Shown piece by piece: positions 18,313 to 27,378 of a DNA stretch of 64,000 nucleotides. Every line of letters begins with the position of its first letter. Within the stretch, counting starts at the first letter, position 1. The position numbers and the translations under genes were made by a program. The stretch spans positions 124,001 to 188,000 of the forward strand of contig NZ_MBTG01000034.1 of the NCBI RefSeq assembly GCF_002027705.1. Reading direction: 5' to 3'. Below the pieces are notes generated by a model that was not told the DNA's origin, did not search any database, and saw nothing but the letters and a program-made list of their open reading frames with translations. This stretch comes from Paenibacillus ferrarius (GTDB taxonomy: Bacteria > Bacillota > Bacilli > Paenibacillales > NBRC-103111).

Positions 18313-21300
18313 ATGGCAATGAAGAAGGTGTTAAGCCGTTTGAGTTCTGCATTTATGGTGTTTGCTCTGCTAGCAACATACGGGATCACTCTAATTTCAG
18401 GAAACCAAGTGGCCCATGCTGCATCATTAACCATTGAGCAAACCACAGTTGGGAACATTTTTTATGAAAGCGATGCCAAAACATTTAGAATCAATACGGA
18501 TGGGGATTCGATTGATTGGGTGTATTCCGATTATTGGAATAACACCGTGCAGTCCGGAAGTCAGCCTGTAAGCGATGGAACGACCCTGCTAACCGTTAAT
18601 CCTGGGAAAAATGGATGGTTCAACTTAGTGATTACAGCCAAGCAGAACGGGAACGTTTTGACGTCAAAAGAAACCACGTTCGCTGTCGTCTCGAATTTCG
18701 ATCTAAGCCAAGTGGCGGATTCGCATTTTTCCGTACAAACACACGCTGCTCGAACGGATCTTATTGCTCAAGACTCTGCAGCTCTAATTCCGATTGCCAA
18801 GAAAATGGGGGTTAAGTATGTCAGGGATGCCTTGCGGTGGGGGGACATCGAGGATACGGCGAAGGGGGTTTATCGTTTTAAATCCTTCCATGATGATTTC
18901 ATGTCGCGTGTAGCGGCGAACGATCTCAAGCCCTATATCACTCTTGCGTTATATAATGATTTCTATGATGGAGGAAATGCGCCTACGAGTTCGGAAGGAA
19001 GGATGGCCTTTGCCGAATATGGCAAGCAAGTATTGAGCAGGTACCCGGAAATTGGCCAGGTGGAAATTTGGAATGAACCGGACATTCCTTCGTTTGGGAA
19101 GGGACTTAGCACTGAGGCAGAGAAAGCAGATTTTTACTTTAATTTGTTAAAAACATCCTACGAACAAATACATCCCCTTTTTCCGAATGTGAAAATAACA
19201 GGATTTGTCTTTGGCGAATTGGGTTCAGACGCATTTTTGGAAGCGCTTTATCAAAAAGGCGCGCTGAATTATTTGGATGAATATTCGTTTCATTCGTATA
19301 CGAGGAATCCAGAGGATTTCGTTAAAGATATCAATAGGCATAGAAATATTATGAAAACCTATAACAACAATCAAACGATTCCTATTAATCTTTCGGAGAC
19401 AGGATTTAGCAACTTTAATTTCGACGAGCATGTCCAAGCCAACTATGTGGCTCGAAGAATTGTCACTGCCTTGGCAAATGGTATCCAAAAAATCAATATT
19501 TATAATTTGCAAAATAAATCTACGGTTCCGAATGAATTTGAGGGAACGTTCGGTTTGATTCGGAATCCTGACGATGCCAAAGGGGCTTATGTTCCGAAGC
19601 CGGCCTATGCCGCTTATGCGACTATGACCCGTGCATTAACGGGAGCGGATTTCTTAACATCGGAGGATATTGGACCTGGCGTGTATAGTCATAAGTTTCA
19701 TACAGCATTGGAGGATATTCGGGTTATGTACGCTCCTGCGGGAGCCGATCTCAAGCTTTATACCGGCAGCCCTCTTCATGTCACAGACATCATGGGGAAT
19801 ACGTTAACGTATACGCCAACGAATGGTTATGTACGGCTGCGGCTGGATGAGAATCCGCTTTATGTCAAAGGTGGGTTGGAGGCTCCTTATATCGAAGAGA
19901 TTCCGCCGACGATTACCAATCCGATCACTCTATATAGCGGTTACAGCGTGGGAGGTTACGCCGAAGTCAATGGGCCGCTTGGAACAGCTACCAACAAATG
20001 GGTAACATCATCCGTGATCAAAAGCTATAATGGCGGTATTTCGCGGGCGATTACGAACCCAACGGGCGCATCGGCCAAATGGACACCAAATGTGTCTGCG
20101 TCCGGACGGTACCGAGTTTCAGCGTATCTTCCCGGAACGCCCGCCACCCCGGTGAATACCACGAAGATGGCTGCGTATTCGATCTATATCAACGGAATAA
20201 AACAGGAAGTAAAAAATGTTGATCAATTCTCACTACAAGGATCTTGGCAGGTATTGGGTACGTATGAGTTTCCAAGGGGAGCAAGCAGTTATATCCTGCT
20301 CGAAGATACAAGCCCGGCTCACGATCGACCGCTTCGGGCGGATGTCATTAAGCTAGAGGCTATCCCTCCGAAAGGTATCGCTCTGGATACCGATTCACTG
20401 GACCTGGGGGTAGGTGATACGCATGCCTTCAAGGCCGTCTTTACTCCTGCCGAGGCGACAGACCAGACGCTGGTTTGGAACAGTTCGAACAGTCAAATCG
20501 TGACTGTCGATGCCGAGGGGCATGCGAATGCGACGGGGGTCGGAGAGGCGGTGATTCGTGCCACGAATCCGTTAACTTCCCTTTATGCCGAAGCGAAGAT
20601 CCAAGTAACGATGCCCATCATAAAGCAGGTGACGATTTATAATAGTTATGGCACAAATGGGGGATACACGGAGGTCAATGGGCCACTAGGAATCGCTACG
20701 AATAAGTGGGTGACTTCTACGGTTCTCCAAGGCTATAACGGCGGCATATCAAGAGCGATTACGAATCCAACAGGTGCTTCGGCCAAATGGACACCAACAA
20801 TTATCCAACCCGGACGATACAGGGTATCGATTTATCTGCCTGGAACGCCCGCGACTCCGGTTTATACGACGAAAGCAGCCGAATACTCGATTTATATCGA
20901 TGGCCTAAAAAGCGATTCCAAGATTGTCGATCAATCTACCCTACAAGGCTCGTGGCAGATACTGGGCATCTATGATTTGCCGCGAGGAAGTGCCAGCTAC
21001 ATCTCGGTCGAGGATGCGAATTCAGCTCATGACAGACCGCTTCGTGCGGACGCGGCCAAGTTTGAGTTCATCCCTGCTACGGGCATCGGCTTGGATACCC
21101 AAGCACTTGATTTGCAAACAGGAGATACGCATCTATTTATGGCTGGGATAACTCCGATCGATGCAACGGATCAATATCTGGTTTGGAGCAGCACGAATAG
21201 CGATGTGGCAGCCATTGACGCCGCAGGACATCTGCGTGCTCTGGCTGTTGGCAGCGCGGTGATCCGCGTCATGAATCCATTGACGTCTGTTTACGCTGAA

Positions 21301-22623
21301 GCTGTAGTAGAAGTTACACAGGTCGATCAGACAGCACCAACGACAACAGACGATGCGCCGACAAGTTGGGTAAACCACGATGTAACCGTAAACTTGAACG
21401 TAAGTGATAGTGAATCAGGGATCGCAGCTATTAACTACATCGTAGATGGCGGTCCGCAACAAACCGGTAACACGGTTACATTGACAGCGGAAGGTATTCA
21501 TACGCTTGTTTATTGGAGTGTAGATAGCGTGGGAAATATTGAAGCCCGTCATACGGCAATCATTAAGATTGATAAAACACCTCCGGCAGAAGCAACATTA
21601 GCTGCAGATAAGACAGCACCGACTGACGCCGACGTCACCATAACGATCCGTTATCCAGATGACTCTGCGGTGAATGAATACAAAATAGGGGCAAACGGCA
21701 TATGGACTGCTTATTTGACACCCGTTGTCGTTTCAGAAAATAGTACGGTGTATGCAAGAGGAACGGATGCTGCCGGCAACATTTCCAATGAGACCAATTA
21801 TGTGATCAGCAATATGGATAAAGGCGTTCCAACCGCGACAGTGGCTTATCAGACAAGCACGACTGCAACTCAAGCTGTTTATGCAACGATGACACCGAAC
21901 AAACCGGTGACCATCACGAATAATGGCGGTTCAAGCAGCTACACCTTCTACTTCAATGGGAGCTTTACTTTCGAGTTTGTTGATTTCAATGGCAGGAAGG
22001 GCACTGCGACGGCAATTGTCAATAATCTTGTATCGAAGAGCAAGGCCAAACCGGGAGCACCCATCCTTTCCGATGACAATGGTTACGATACGGGACTGCA
22101 AGACGGTAATTACATGATTAAGATGAACATGTGGTATGGAGAAAACGGTAGAATCTATAAGCTTTATGAGAATGATGTATTAATAGATACGAAAGTTCTA
22201 GCAGATAGTTCACCAACTGCACAAGACATGACTACCCCCATTAGCGATAAGAATAATGGAACTTATCGTTACTATGCCGAGTTAACGAACGCTTACGGTA
22301 CAACGACGAGCAGTACGCACATTGTTACTGTTACGAAAGCAGCGCCTGACAAACCGGTTTTATCGAGCGATAACTGGGATGGCGACGGAAACTTCAAAGT
22401 GAGCATGAACATGTGGTGGGGAATCAATGGTGAGACGTATCATTTATATGAGAACGGTGTTCTTATTTATACGCAAGTGCTGACGAATCATACTCCTTCT
22501 GCCCAATCGGCAGAAACAACGATAGCGAGCAGAGTAAAAGGCACCTATGAGTATCGCGGTGAGATCATTAATCATGCAGGTGCCACGTCCAGCGATACGA
22601 TGATTGTAAAAGTGACTCAGTAG
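18313..22623 (+). CDS. 1436-residue secreted GH39-like multidomain glycoside hydrolase
   Basis: Signal peptide at residues 1-36 (cleavage after AHA). An N-terminal Ig-like domain is followed by a TIM-barrel hydrolase of clan GH-A at about 130-500, with probable acid/base Glu255 in VEIWNEPD and nucleophile Glu362 in INLSETGF. Next come two copies (about 530-690 and 770-925) of a golvesin/Xly-like binding module, each followed by a Big_2 domain. An OmpL47-like domain ending in IDKTPP lies near 1010-1090. Two C-terminal repeats with KMNMWYG/SMNMWWG and LYENxVLI are like modules of chitinases. The ATG at 18313 follows GAAGGGAGA; ATG 18319 is equally possible. It probably attacks a polysaccharide outside the cell; chain specificity cannot be read. 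Confidence 0.87.
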   Translation: MAMKKVLSRLSSAFMVFALLATYGITLISGNQVAHAASLTIEQTTVGNIFYESDAKTFRINTDGDSIDWVYSDYWNNTVQSGSQPVSDGTTLLTVNPGKNGWFNLVITAKQNGNVLTSKETTFAVVSNFDLSQVADSHFSVQTHAARTDLIAQDSAALIPIAKKMGVKYVRDALRWGDIEDTAKGVYRFKSFHDDFMSRVAANDLKPYITLALYNDFYDGGNAPTSSEGRMAFAEYGKQVLSRYPEIGQVEIWNEPDIPSFGKGLSTEAEKADFYFNLLKTSYEQIHPLFPNVKITGFVFGELGSDAFLEALYQKGALNYLDEYSFHSYTRNPEDFVKDINRHRNIMKTYNNNQTIPINLSETGFSNFNFDEHVQANYVARRIVTALANGIQKINIYNLQNKSTVPNEFEGTFGLIRNPDDAKGAYVPKPAYAAYATMTRALTGADFLTSEDIGPGVYSHKFHTALEDIRVMYAPAGADLKLYTGSPLHVTDIMGNTLTYTPTNGYVRLRLDENPLYVKGGLEAPYIEEIPPTITNPITLYSGYSVGGYAEVNGPLGTATNKWVTSSVIKSYNGGISRAITNPTGASAKWTPNVSASGRYRVSAYLPGTPATPVNTTKMAAYSIYINGIKQEVKNVDQFSLQGSWQVLGTYEFPRGASSYILLEDTSPAHDRPLRADVIKLEAIPPKGIALDTDSLDLGVGDTHAFKAVFTPAEATDQTLVWNSSNSQIVTVDAEGHANATGVGEAVIRATNPLTSLYAEAKIQVTMPIIKQVTIYNSYGTNGGYTEVNGPLGIATNKWVTSTVLQGYNGGISRAITNPTGASAKWTPTIIQPGRYRVSIYLPGTPATPVYTTKAAEYSIYIDGLKSDSKIVDQSTLQGSWQILGIYDLPRGSASYISVEDANSAHDRPLRADAAKFEFIPATGIGLDTQALDLQTGDTHLFMAGITPIDATDQYLVWSSTNSDVAAIDAAGHLRALAVGSAVIRVMNPLTSVYAEAVVEVTQVDQTAPTTTDDAPTSWVNHDVTVNLNVSDSESGIAAINYIVDGGPQQTGNTVTLTAEGIHTLVYWSVDSVGNIEARHTAIIKIDKTPPAEATLAADKTAPTDADVTITIRYPDDSAVNEYKIGANGIWTAYLTPVVVSENSTVYARGTDAAGNISNETNYVISNMDKGVPTATVAYQTSTTATQAVYATMTPNKPVTITNNGGSSSYTFYFNGSFTFEFVDFNGRKGTATAIVNNLVSKSKAKPGAPILSDDNGYDTGLQDGNYMIKMNMWYGENGRIYKLYENDVLIDTKVLADSSPTAQDMTTPISDKNNGTYRYYAELTNAYGTTTSSTHIVTVTKAAPDKPVLSSDNWDGDGNFKVSMNMWWGINGETYHLYENGVLIYTQVLTNHTPSAQSAETTIASRVKGTYEYRGEIINHAGATSSDTMIVKVTQ

Positions 22624-22644
22624 TGGATGGAAGATTGCAGGGAA

Positions 22645-22692
22645 GGAGCTGTCCCATAAGTAGATAAACCTACTTGAGGGCAGCTCTTTTTT
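22645..22692 (+). terminator. terminator hairpin, outer part of dispersed repeat copy A
   Basis: GGAGCTGTCCC and GAGGGCAGCTC form the outer stem and AAGTAG/CTACTT the inner one, followed by a T run. It terminates the GH39-like gene. An almost identical hairpin occurs in reverse orientation at 50397-50447. Confidence 0.75.
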
Positions 22693-22714
22693 ATTGAAAT
22701 TCGGAAGTTTTTTT

Positions 22715-22912
22715 ATAAACCTGCAATTGTGCATCTTTTTTACTCTTGAAGTAACCTCAATCATGAAATTCCTGCGTTTGTGCATGTTTTTGAGGCTATT
22801 TCTGGATCAGCGGTCGAAAAAGATGAAAATACCTGCACAATTGCAGGCATTTCCACTTTTTAACCGAATTCGTCCGGAAATTCCTGCACTTATGCAGGTT
22901 TTCATAGTCTGG
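22715..22912 (+). repeat. dispersed palindrome-rich repeat, copy A
   Basis: A roughly 200-base non-coding element that matches the reverse complement of 50136-50335 along its whole length, with scattered substitutions and few indels. It contains four spaced CCTGCA/CCTGCG motifs, each followed after 3-6 bases by TGCA; the third is a clean hairpin (CCTGCA, CAAT, TGCAGG). Short reading frames in it give similar peptides in both copies, but they lack ribosome sites and are explained by the DNA repeat. The remainder of the gap up to 23032 shows no feature. Confidence 0.85.
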
Positions 22913-23032
22913 GAACCGAACTGGATACCCAAAAATCCCGCGTGGAGCTGTAAAGTAATCAATCCCATAATCTATCGACGCTAAAACACTAAATTTGGCA
23001 TATGTGACAGTCCATCTTTAGTGAGACCTTAT

Positions 23033-23062
23033 ATATTTGATATTTGATCAAATATCAAATAT
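23033..23062. promoter_or_regulatory. 30-bp perfect palindrome, GntR operator candidate
   Basis: Two 15-base arms that are exact reverse complements, built from TTTGAT repeats around a central TGATCA. It lies immediately upstream of the -35 box of the GntR gene. A matching half site, TCAAATATCAAAT, recurs at 23098-23110 just after the -10 box. Sites on both sides of the promoter suit repression by a GntR/FCD dimer. Confidence 0.7.
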
Positions 23063-23066
23063 TGTG

Positions 23067-23096
23067 TTTACATCGCTAATTCAGATGTGATATTAT
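23067..23096 (+). promoter_or_regulatory. SigA-type promoter of the GntR gene
   Basis: TTTACA (23067-23072), 18-base spacer, TATTAT (23091-23096). It is placed 41 bases ahead of the GntR ATG and sandwiched between the palindrome and the second half site. Confidence 0.65.
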
Positions 23097-23136
23097 ATCA
23101 AATATCAAATGAATGAAATGAAGAGGAGAAAAAAAG

Positions 23137-23814
23137 ATGGATGTAACAACGGAATCAGCATTAAATGAAACGACTTATTCACGGGTTCGCGATAAACTGC
23201 GTGAAGATATTTTATCCGGTGAATTTAAACCTGGCGTACGCTTGCGGATCGTCGATTTATCCAATCGTTACGGCGTTAGTGTGATGCCGATTCGGGAAGC
23301 TCTCCAGCAGCTTCAAGGGGAAGGACTTGTTAGTTTGCTGCCTCATAAAGGAGCAAGTGTACGGGAGGTGAATGAGAAGTTCGTATCTGATATGTACGAT
23401 ATTCGCATGGCGATTGAAACGATGTTAGTTCAGAATGGCGTGCCTTTCATGAAGGATAGTGATTACAACAGACTTGCTGCCATTCAAGAGCAGTACGAAA
23501 AGGCAGCCGAGGAAGGTGACTTGTTATTATGCCTCAAACTTAATGAGAGTTTTCACAAAATCATTAACAACCTGGCGGAAAATCCCGAAGCGATTCGCAT
23601 TATTGACCGACATTGGGGACTGATTGACAGCATGCGCCAAATCTTTGGTTCGAACCGTGGGAGCGATATTGTTAACGATCATCGGATGCTGCTGGAGGCT
23701 TTGAAAAATCGAGATGCTGAAGCTGCCGCCAACATAGCCAGAGATCATGTCAATAAGGCCAAAGAGGATTTGATTGCAAGAATGAAAGCAACGGGAAAGC
23801 CATCTAAAACTTAG
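23137..23814 (+). CDS. GntR family regulator with FCD ligand domain
   Basis: A 225-residue regulator. The N-terminal winged helix (about residues 14-80) holds ILSGEFKPGVRL and VSVMPIREALQQLQGEGLV, typical of the GntR family. The C-terminal helical FCD domain (about 85-215) has the likely metal or ligand histidines in NESFHKIINN, NDHRMLLEAL and RDHVNKAKE. FCD regulators usually sense sugar acids, which fits the galactonate-dehydratase-type gene downstream. The ATG at 23137 follows GAGGAGA. It probably represses its own promoter and locus 2. Confidence 0.93.
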   Translation: MDVTTESALNETTYSRVRDKLREDILSGEFKPGVRLRIVDLSNRYGVSVMPIREALQQLQGEGLVSLLPHKGASVREVNEKFVSDMYDIRMAIETMLVQNGVPFMKDSDYNRLAAIQEQYEKAAEEGDLLLCLKLNESFHKIINNLAENPEAIRIIDRHWGLIDSMRQIFGSNRGSDIVNDHRMLLEALKNRDAEAAANIARDHVNKAKEDLIARMKATGKPSKT

Positions 23815-23834
23815 ATGGCCGTTTCGCTCAGAAA

Positions 23835-23848
23835 TTAAAACGCTTACA
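23835..23848 (+). promoter_or_regulatory. cre-like site
   Basis: TTAAAACGCTTACA differs by one base from TGAAAACGCTTACA, a good match to the CcpA catabolite-response consensus. It lies 18 bases ahead of the permease start, where binding would block transcription into locus 2 in the presence of preferred sugars. Confidence 0.45.
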
Positions 23849-23865
23849 AGAGAAGGGGGTTGAGC

Positions 23866-24834
23866 GTGTTGTATGATCAAACGGTGACAAAACTTAAGGT
23901 GTCTTCAAAGTCACTGGAGCGGAAGAGGAAATGGTCCCATATTCGGAAAGATAAGCTATTATACCTCATGGCTATTCCAGGGATTTTGTTCTTTATCGTG
24001 TTCCATTACATACCGATGTACGGCATTTTGCTCGCATTTAAAAAATACAACATCTATCAAGGATTTTTCGCCAGCGAATGGATTGGGTTGGATAATTTCA
24101 AAACGTTGTTCACTATGTATGGATTCGACAGAGCTTTCAAGAATACCATTATCATTTCGCTCTACCAATTGGTGTTTGCTTTTCCGTTTCCAATTATCTT
24201 GTCTATTCTACTGAATGAAATCCGGCATCAACTGTATAAGAAATTCGTTCAAACGTCGATTTATCTGCCTCATTTTGTGTCATGGATTATTATCTCAGGT
24301 ATTTTGTTTGCCATCTTATCGCCTTCTACTGGCGTAATCAAAGAAATCGCAGGGTTTTTCGGATATGAGAATTTCACCTTCAACCTGCTGAGCAGCAAGG
24401 AATATTTCCGGAGCCTGCTTGTCATATCGAATATCTGGAAGGAAGCGGGCTTTGGTACGGTCCTATATCTAGCTACCATTGCAACGATTGATCAACAGAT
24501 GTACGAGGCGGCCAAAGTGGATGGCGCAAAGAAATGGCAGCAAATTTGGCATATAACGCTGCCGGGTTTACGGACGACGATTGTCATTTTACTTATTTTT
24601 CGTGTGGGCAGCATGCTCAACACGGGTCTGGATCAAGTGTTTGCGCTCTATAACCCTCAGGTTTACGAGGTTAGTGAAATTTTAGACACGTATATTTATA
24701 AATTGGCTTTTCAAGATGCCAAATATGATTTGGCTACCGCCTCAGGTTTGTTCAAATCGTTAATTAGTCTAGTCCTAGTTTTATTTACAAACTTTATTGC
24801 CAAAAAAATTGATTCAGATAGTGGTTTGATGTAA
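23866..24834 (+). CDS. Lpl-type carbohydrate ABC permease (LplB-like)
   Basis: A 322-residue permease with about six helices. The N-terminal basic stretch precedes MAIPGILFFIVFHYIPMYGILLAF, the signature opening of the LplB/YtcP group. The EAA loop is YEAAKVDGAKKWQQIW near 215. GTG 23866 is chosen because AGAAGGGGG at 23851-23859 is about six bases upstream; TTG 23860 would touch the ribosome site. It pairs with the permease 28 bases downstream. No ATPase is linked. Confidence 0.92.
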   Translation: MLYDQTVTKLKVSSKSLERKRKWSHIRKDKLLYLMAIPGILFFIVFHYIPMYGILLAFKKYNIYQGFFASEWIGLDNFKTLFTMYGFDRAFKNTIIISLYQLVFAFPFPIILSILLNEIRHQLYKKFVQTSIYLPHFVSWIIISGILFAILSPSTGVIKEIAGFFGYENFTFNLLSSKEYFRSLLVISNIWKEAGFGTVLYLATIATIDQQMYEAAKVDGAKKWQQIWHITLPGLRTTIVILLIFRVGSMLNTGLDQVFALYNPQVYEVSEILDTYIYKLAFQDAKYDLATASGLFKSLISLVLVLFTNFIAKKIDSDSGLM

Positions 24835-24862
24835 CCGATTTCGTACGAAGGAGGTTCACCTG

Positions 24863-25741
24863 ATGAGAGAGTCATTTGGGGAACGTTTATGGTATTTCAT
24901 TTTGAACGCAGGCATGCTGCTGTTATCGATCGTTACCTTGTATCCATTTTGGCATGTGCTGATGTATTCGTTAAGTGATCCCAAGCTAGCAATGGGTGGA
25001 GGGCTGTTTTTATGGATGAAAGGGTTCTCTCTTACTTCCTATGAACTGCTGCTTAAGAGCAAAGGGATTTATTATGCTTATGGAAACTCCATTTTTCGCT
25101 TAGTAATCGGAACCGCGATTAATATTGTGTTGACCGCGATGTTGGCTTATCCCCTTTCCATTCGAAGATTTGTGGGAAGAAACTTCATTACGCTCATGAT
25201 TTTCTTCACTATGCTGTTCAGCGGGGGCATGATCCCGACTTACTTGATTGTCAAAGAGCTCGGTTTGATCGATTCGATTTGGTCGCTCATTATTCCAACT
25301 GCTCTCAGTGCGTGGAACTTGATTATTTTGAAAAATTACTTTCAGAGCTTGCCCGCTGAGCTCGAGGAATCGGCAAACATCGATGGGGCCGCTCCGATGC
25401 GCATTTTATTTTCGATCATCCTGCCCGTATCGGGTCCTGTTATTGCTGCAATCGCTTTATTTTACGGAGTAGCCCATTGGAACTCATATTTTGATGCTAT
25501 TCTCTACATCAACTCTGATGCGAAACAAGTACTTCAAGTGTTTCTGCGAACGATGCTGCAGAGCAGCTCCTTACAGCAGGTTCAGGGGACAGATAACTTT
25601 GCTGCCTCAATCGGATTGGTCACGGAAGAATCGGTCAAAATGGCTACGGTTGTTGTTTCCGTGATTCCAATGCTGATCGTGTATCCGTTTTTGCAAAAAT
25701 ATTACGTTAAAGGCGTCATGGTAGGATCCATCAAAGGTTAG
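24863..25741 (+). CDS. Lpl-type carbohydrate ABC permease (LplC-like)
   Basis: A 292-residue membrane protein, MalG-related but of the LplC/YtcP branch: TLYPFWHVLMYSLSDP in the first helix, the LFSGGMIPTYLIVKELGLIDS loop and the C-terminal KGVMVGSIKG. The EAA loop is variant, ELEESANIDGAAPMRI, as is common in this branch. The ATG at 24863 follows AAGGAGGT. It is the second half of the locus 2 channel. Confidence 0.93.
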   Translation: MRESFGERLWYFILNAGMLLLSIVTLYPFWHVLMYSLSDPKLAMGGGLFLWMKGFSLTSYELLLKSKGIYYAYGNSIFRLVIGTAINIVLTAMLAYPLSIRRFVGRNFITLMIFFTMLFSGGMIPTYLIVKELGLIDSIWSLIIPTALSAWNLIILKNYFQSLPAELEESANIDGAAPMRILFSIILPVSGPVIAAIALFYGVAHWNSYFDAILYINSDAKQVLQVFLRTMLQSSSLQQVQGTDNFAASIGLVTEESVKMATVVVSVIPMLIVYPFLQKYYVKGVMVGSIKG

Positions 25742-25798
25742 GTTTTGAAGAGCTATTGCAAGCTCTCAAAATAGATACATTACTTAGGGGGTATATAT

Positions 25799-27340
25799 AT
25801 GGTGAAATTGAAATTGAAGAAAACAGTCACTTTTAGTTTAATCAGCGTGATGATGATGAGTGCGGTCGCTTGCACTGCTCCAGGAACCACAGGAAAAGAA
25901 GACAATAAAACAGGTGAAAGCAGCAAACCTGCAGCACCAGTAACGGTACGAATTTTGATCGACAAAACGACTAATTTTCCTGAAGATAACACAGTTGTTC
26001 AGGAAATCCGCAAAAGAACGGGCGTGAATGTTCAGTTCTTGACCGTGGATGCTCCGGATTTAGAAACGAAATTAAATACGATGATCGCGTCAAGTGATAT
26101 GCCCGATGCGTTCCTGAACCCGAATAAAGCAAAAATCAAAGATTTGGTTAGTAATCAAGTGATTATTCCTATGGATGATTTACTGAAATCCAACGGGAAA
26201 AATATTTTGGACAACAAGGGTTCCATATTAAAAGGCGCTTCTCAAGTTGATGGCAAAGTGTACGCCATTCCGCGTGGTTGGGGATTCGGAAACGTGTTGA
26301 CCATTCGTAAAGACTGGCTGGATAAATTGAAGCTGCCCGTGCCTAAGACAATCGATGAATACTATAAGGTGCTGCAAGCATTCGCTAATCAGGATCCTGA
26401 CGGCAACGGTCAAAAGGATACGATTGGCGTGGGTGCTTACTTTGCGGGAGGAAAAGAGAGCGACGTTTACAGTACGTTTTCTCATATCTTCGCAGCTTAC
26501 GGCGTTCCGGTCGGAAGGGGCAAGCTAATTGACGGGAAAGTGATACCTTGGGTATTGCAGCCCGGATTTATGGATGGAATCAAATTCCTGAATAAATTGT
26601 ATAAAGAAGGTTTGATGGATCCCGAGTTTGCTACGATTTCTAATTTGAAGGAATTTGAGAAGTTATGGAACGGAAAGATGGGGACGTTTGAATTCACCCC
26701 GAACGGGATTACGCAAAACTGGCTGACCCGTTACGTAGAAAATCCAAAACCGCAATTTGAGTTTACCGTAATTAAAGGCCCGAACAATCAAGGCGGTACC
26801 CAGCGTTTATATCTTGAGGATTCCGGTCCGTGGATGCATATCAGCAAAGCTTCCAAGCATCCGGCAGAAGTTATGAAGGTGTTGGATTTCTTGATCAGCG
26901 ATGAAGGCGACAAATTGACTTGGGCAGGGATCGAAGGCAAGCATTACAAAATGGAGAACGGGAAATTCGAGTGGATCAAACCATATGACGATGCCGCCAG
27001 TTTGCGAAATGAGGGTGGGTTCGCCTACAACGGAGTGATGAATCGTATCAATGGCTTCTCGGTTCAATTGTTGAACGATCAAACAAAAGCCGGCTTGAAG
27101 CTTTCATCAGACAATGCGATCGAAGACGCTTATCTCTATGATATACCGGAAATCGAACGCAATACGGGAAAAGTTTTGCAGGATATTACGAAAGAAGGCT
27201 TTTCCTCTTTGATTTTATCGAAAGGCGATCTCGACAAAGAATACGAGTCGTTTAAGAAAAAATATTTGGACGCTGGCGGTCAGAAATGGATCGAGCAAGC
27301 CACCGAAATTTATAAAAAGGAACATCCAGAGAAGAAATAG
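25799..27340 (+). CDS. Lpl-type ABC substrate-binding lipoprotein
   Basis: A 513-residue binding protein. The signal peptide ends in a lipobox-like SAVAC, with Cys25 as the lipid site. The mature part has the LplA-type features NTMIASSDMPDAFL, IPRGWGFGNVLTIRKDWLDKLKLPVPKTIDEYY, and the calcium-loop-like NQDPDGNGQKDTIGVG seen in this family. RBS AGGGGGT precedes the ATG. It is expected to bind an oligosaccharide or glycoside and deliver it to the two permeases upstream. The enolase-family gene follows after 38 bases, supporting one transcript. Confidence 0.92.
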   Translation: MVKLKLKKTVTFSLISVMMMSAVACTAPGTTGKEDNKTGESSKPAAPVTVRILIDKTTNFPEDNTVVQEIRKRTGVNVQFLTVDAPDLETKLNTMIASSDMPDAFLNPNKAKIKDLVSNQVIIPMDDLLKSNGKNILDNKGSILKGASQVDGKVYAIPRGWGFGNVLTIRKDWLDKLKLPVPKTIDEYYKVLQAFANQDPDGNGQKDTIGVGAYFAGGKESDVYSTFSHIFAAYGVPVGRGKLIDGKVIPWVLQPGFMDGIKFLNKLYKEGLMDPEFATISNLKEFEKLWNGKMGTFEFTPNGITQNWLTRYVENPKPQFEFTVIKGPNNQGGTQRLYLEDSGPWMHISKASKHPAEVMKVLDFLISDEGDKLTWAGIEGKHYKMENGKFEWIKPYDDAASLRNEGGFAYNGVMNRINGFSVQLLNDQTKAGLKLSSDNAIEDAYLYDIPEIERNTGKVLQDITKEGFSSLILSKGDLDKEYESFKKKYLDAGGQKWIEQATEIYKKEHPEKK

Positions 27341-27378
27341 AGTGATAAATTAAAAACAAGGTTCATAGGGGTGCGTAG

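Noticed and set aside
22715..22912. CRISPR-like array of CCTGCA units
   Set aside because: Unit lengths and spacings are irregular, the units are short and degenerate, and no cas gene is present.
22694..22984. Short reading frame in repeat copy A whose peptide resembles one read from copy B
   Set aside because: The similarity follows from the shared DNA repeat. Neither frame has a ribosome site, and conservation is highest in hairpin bases rather than in codons.
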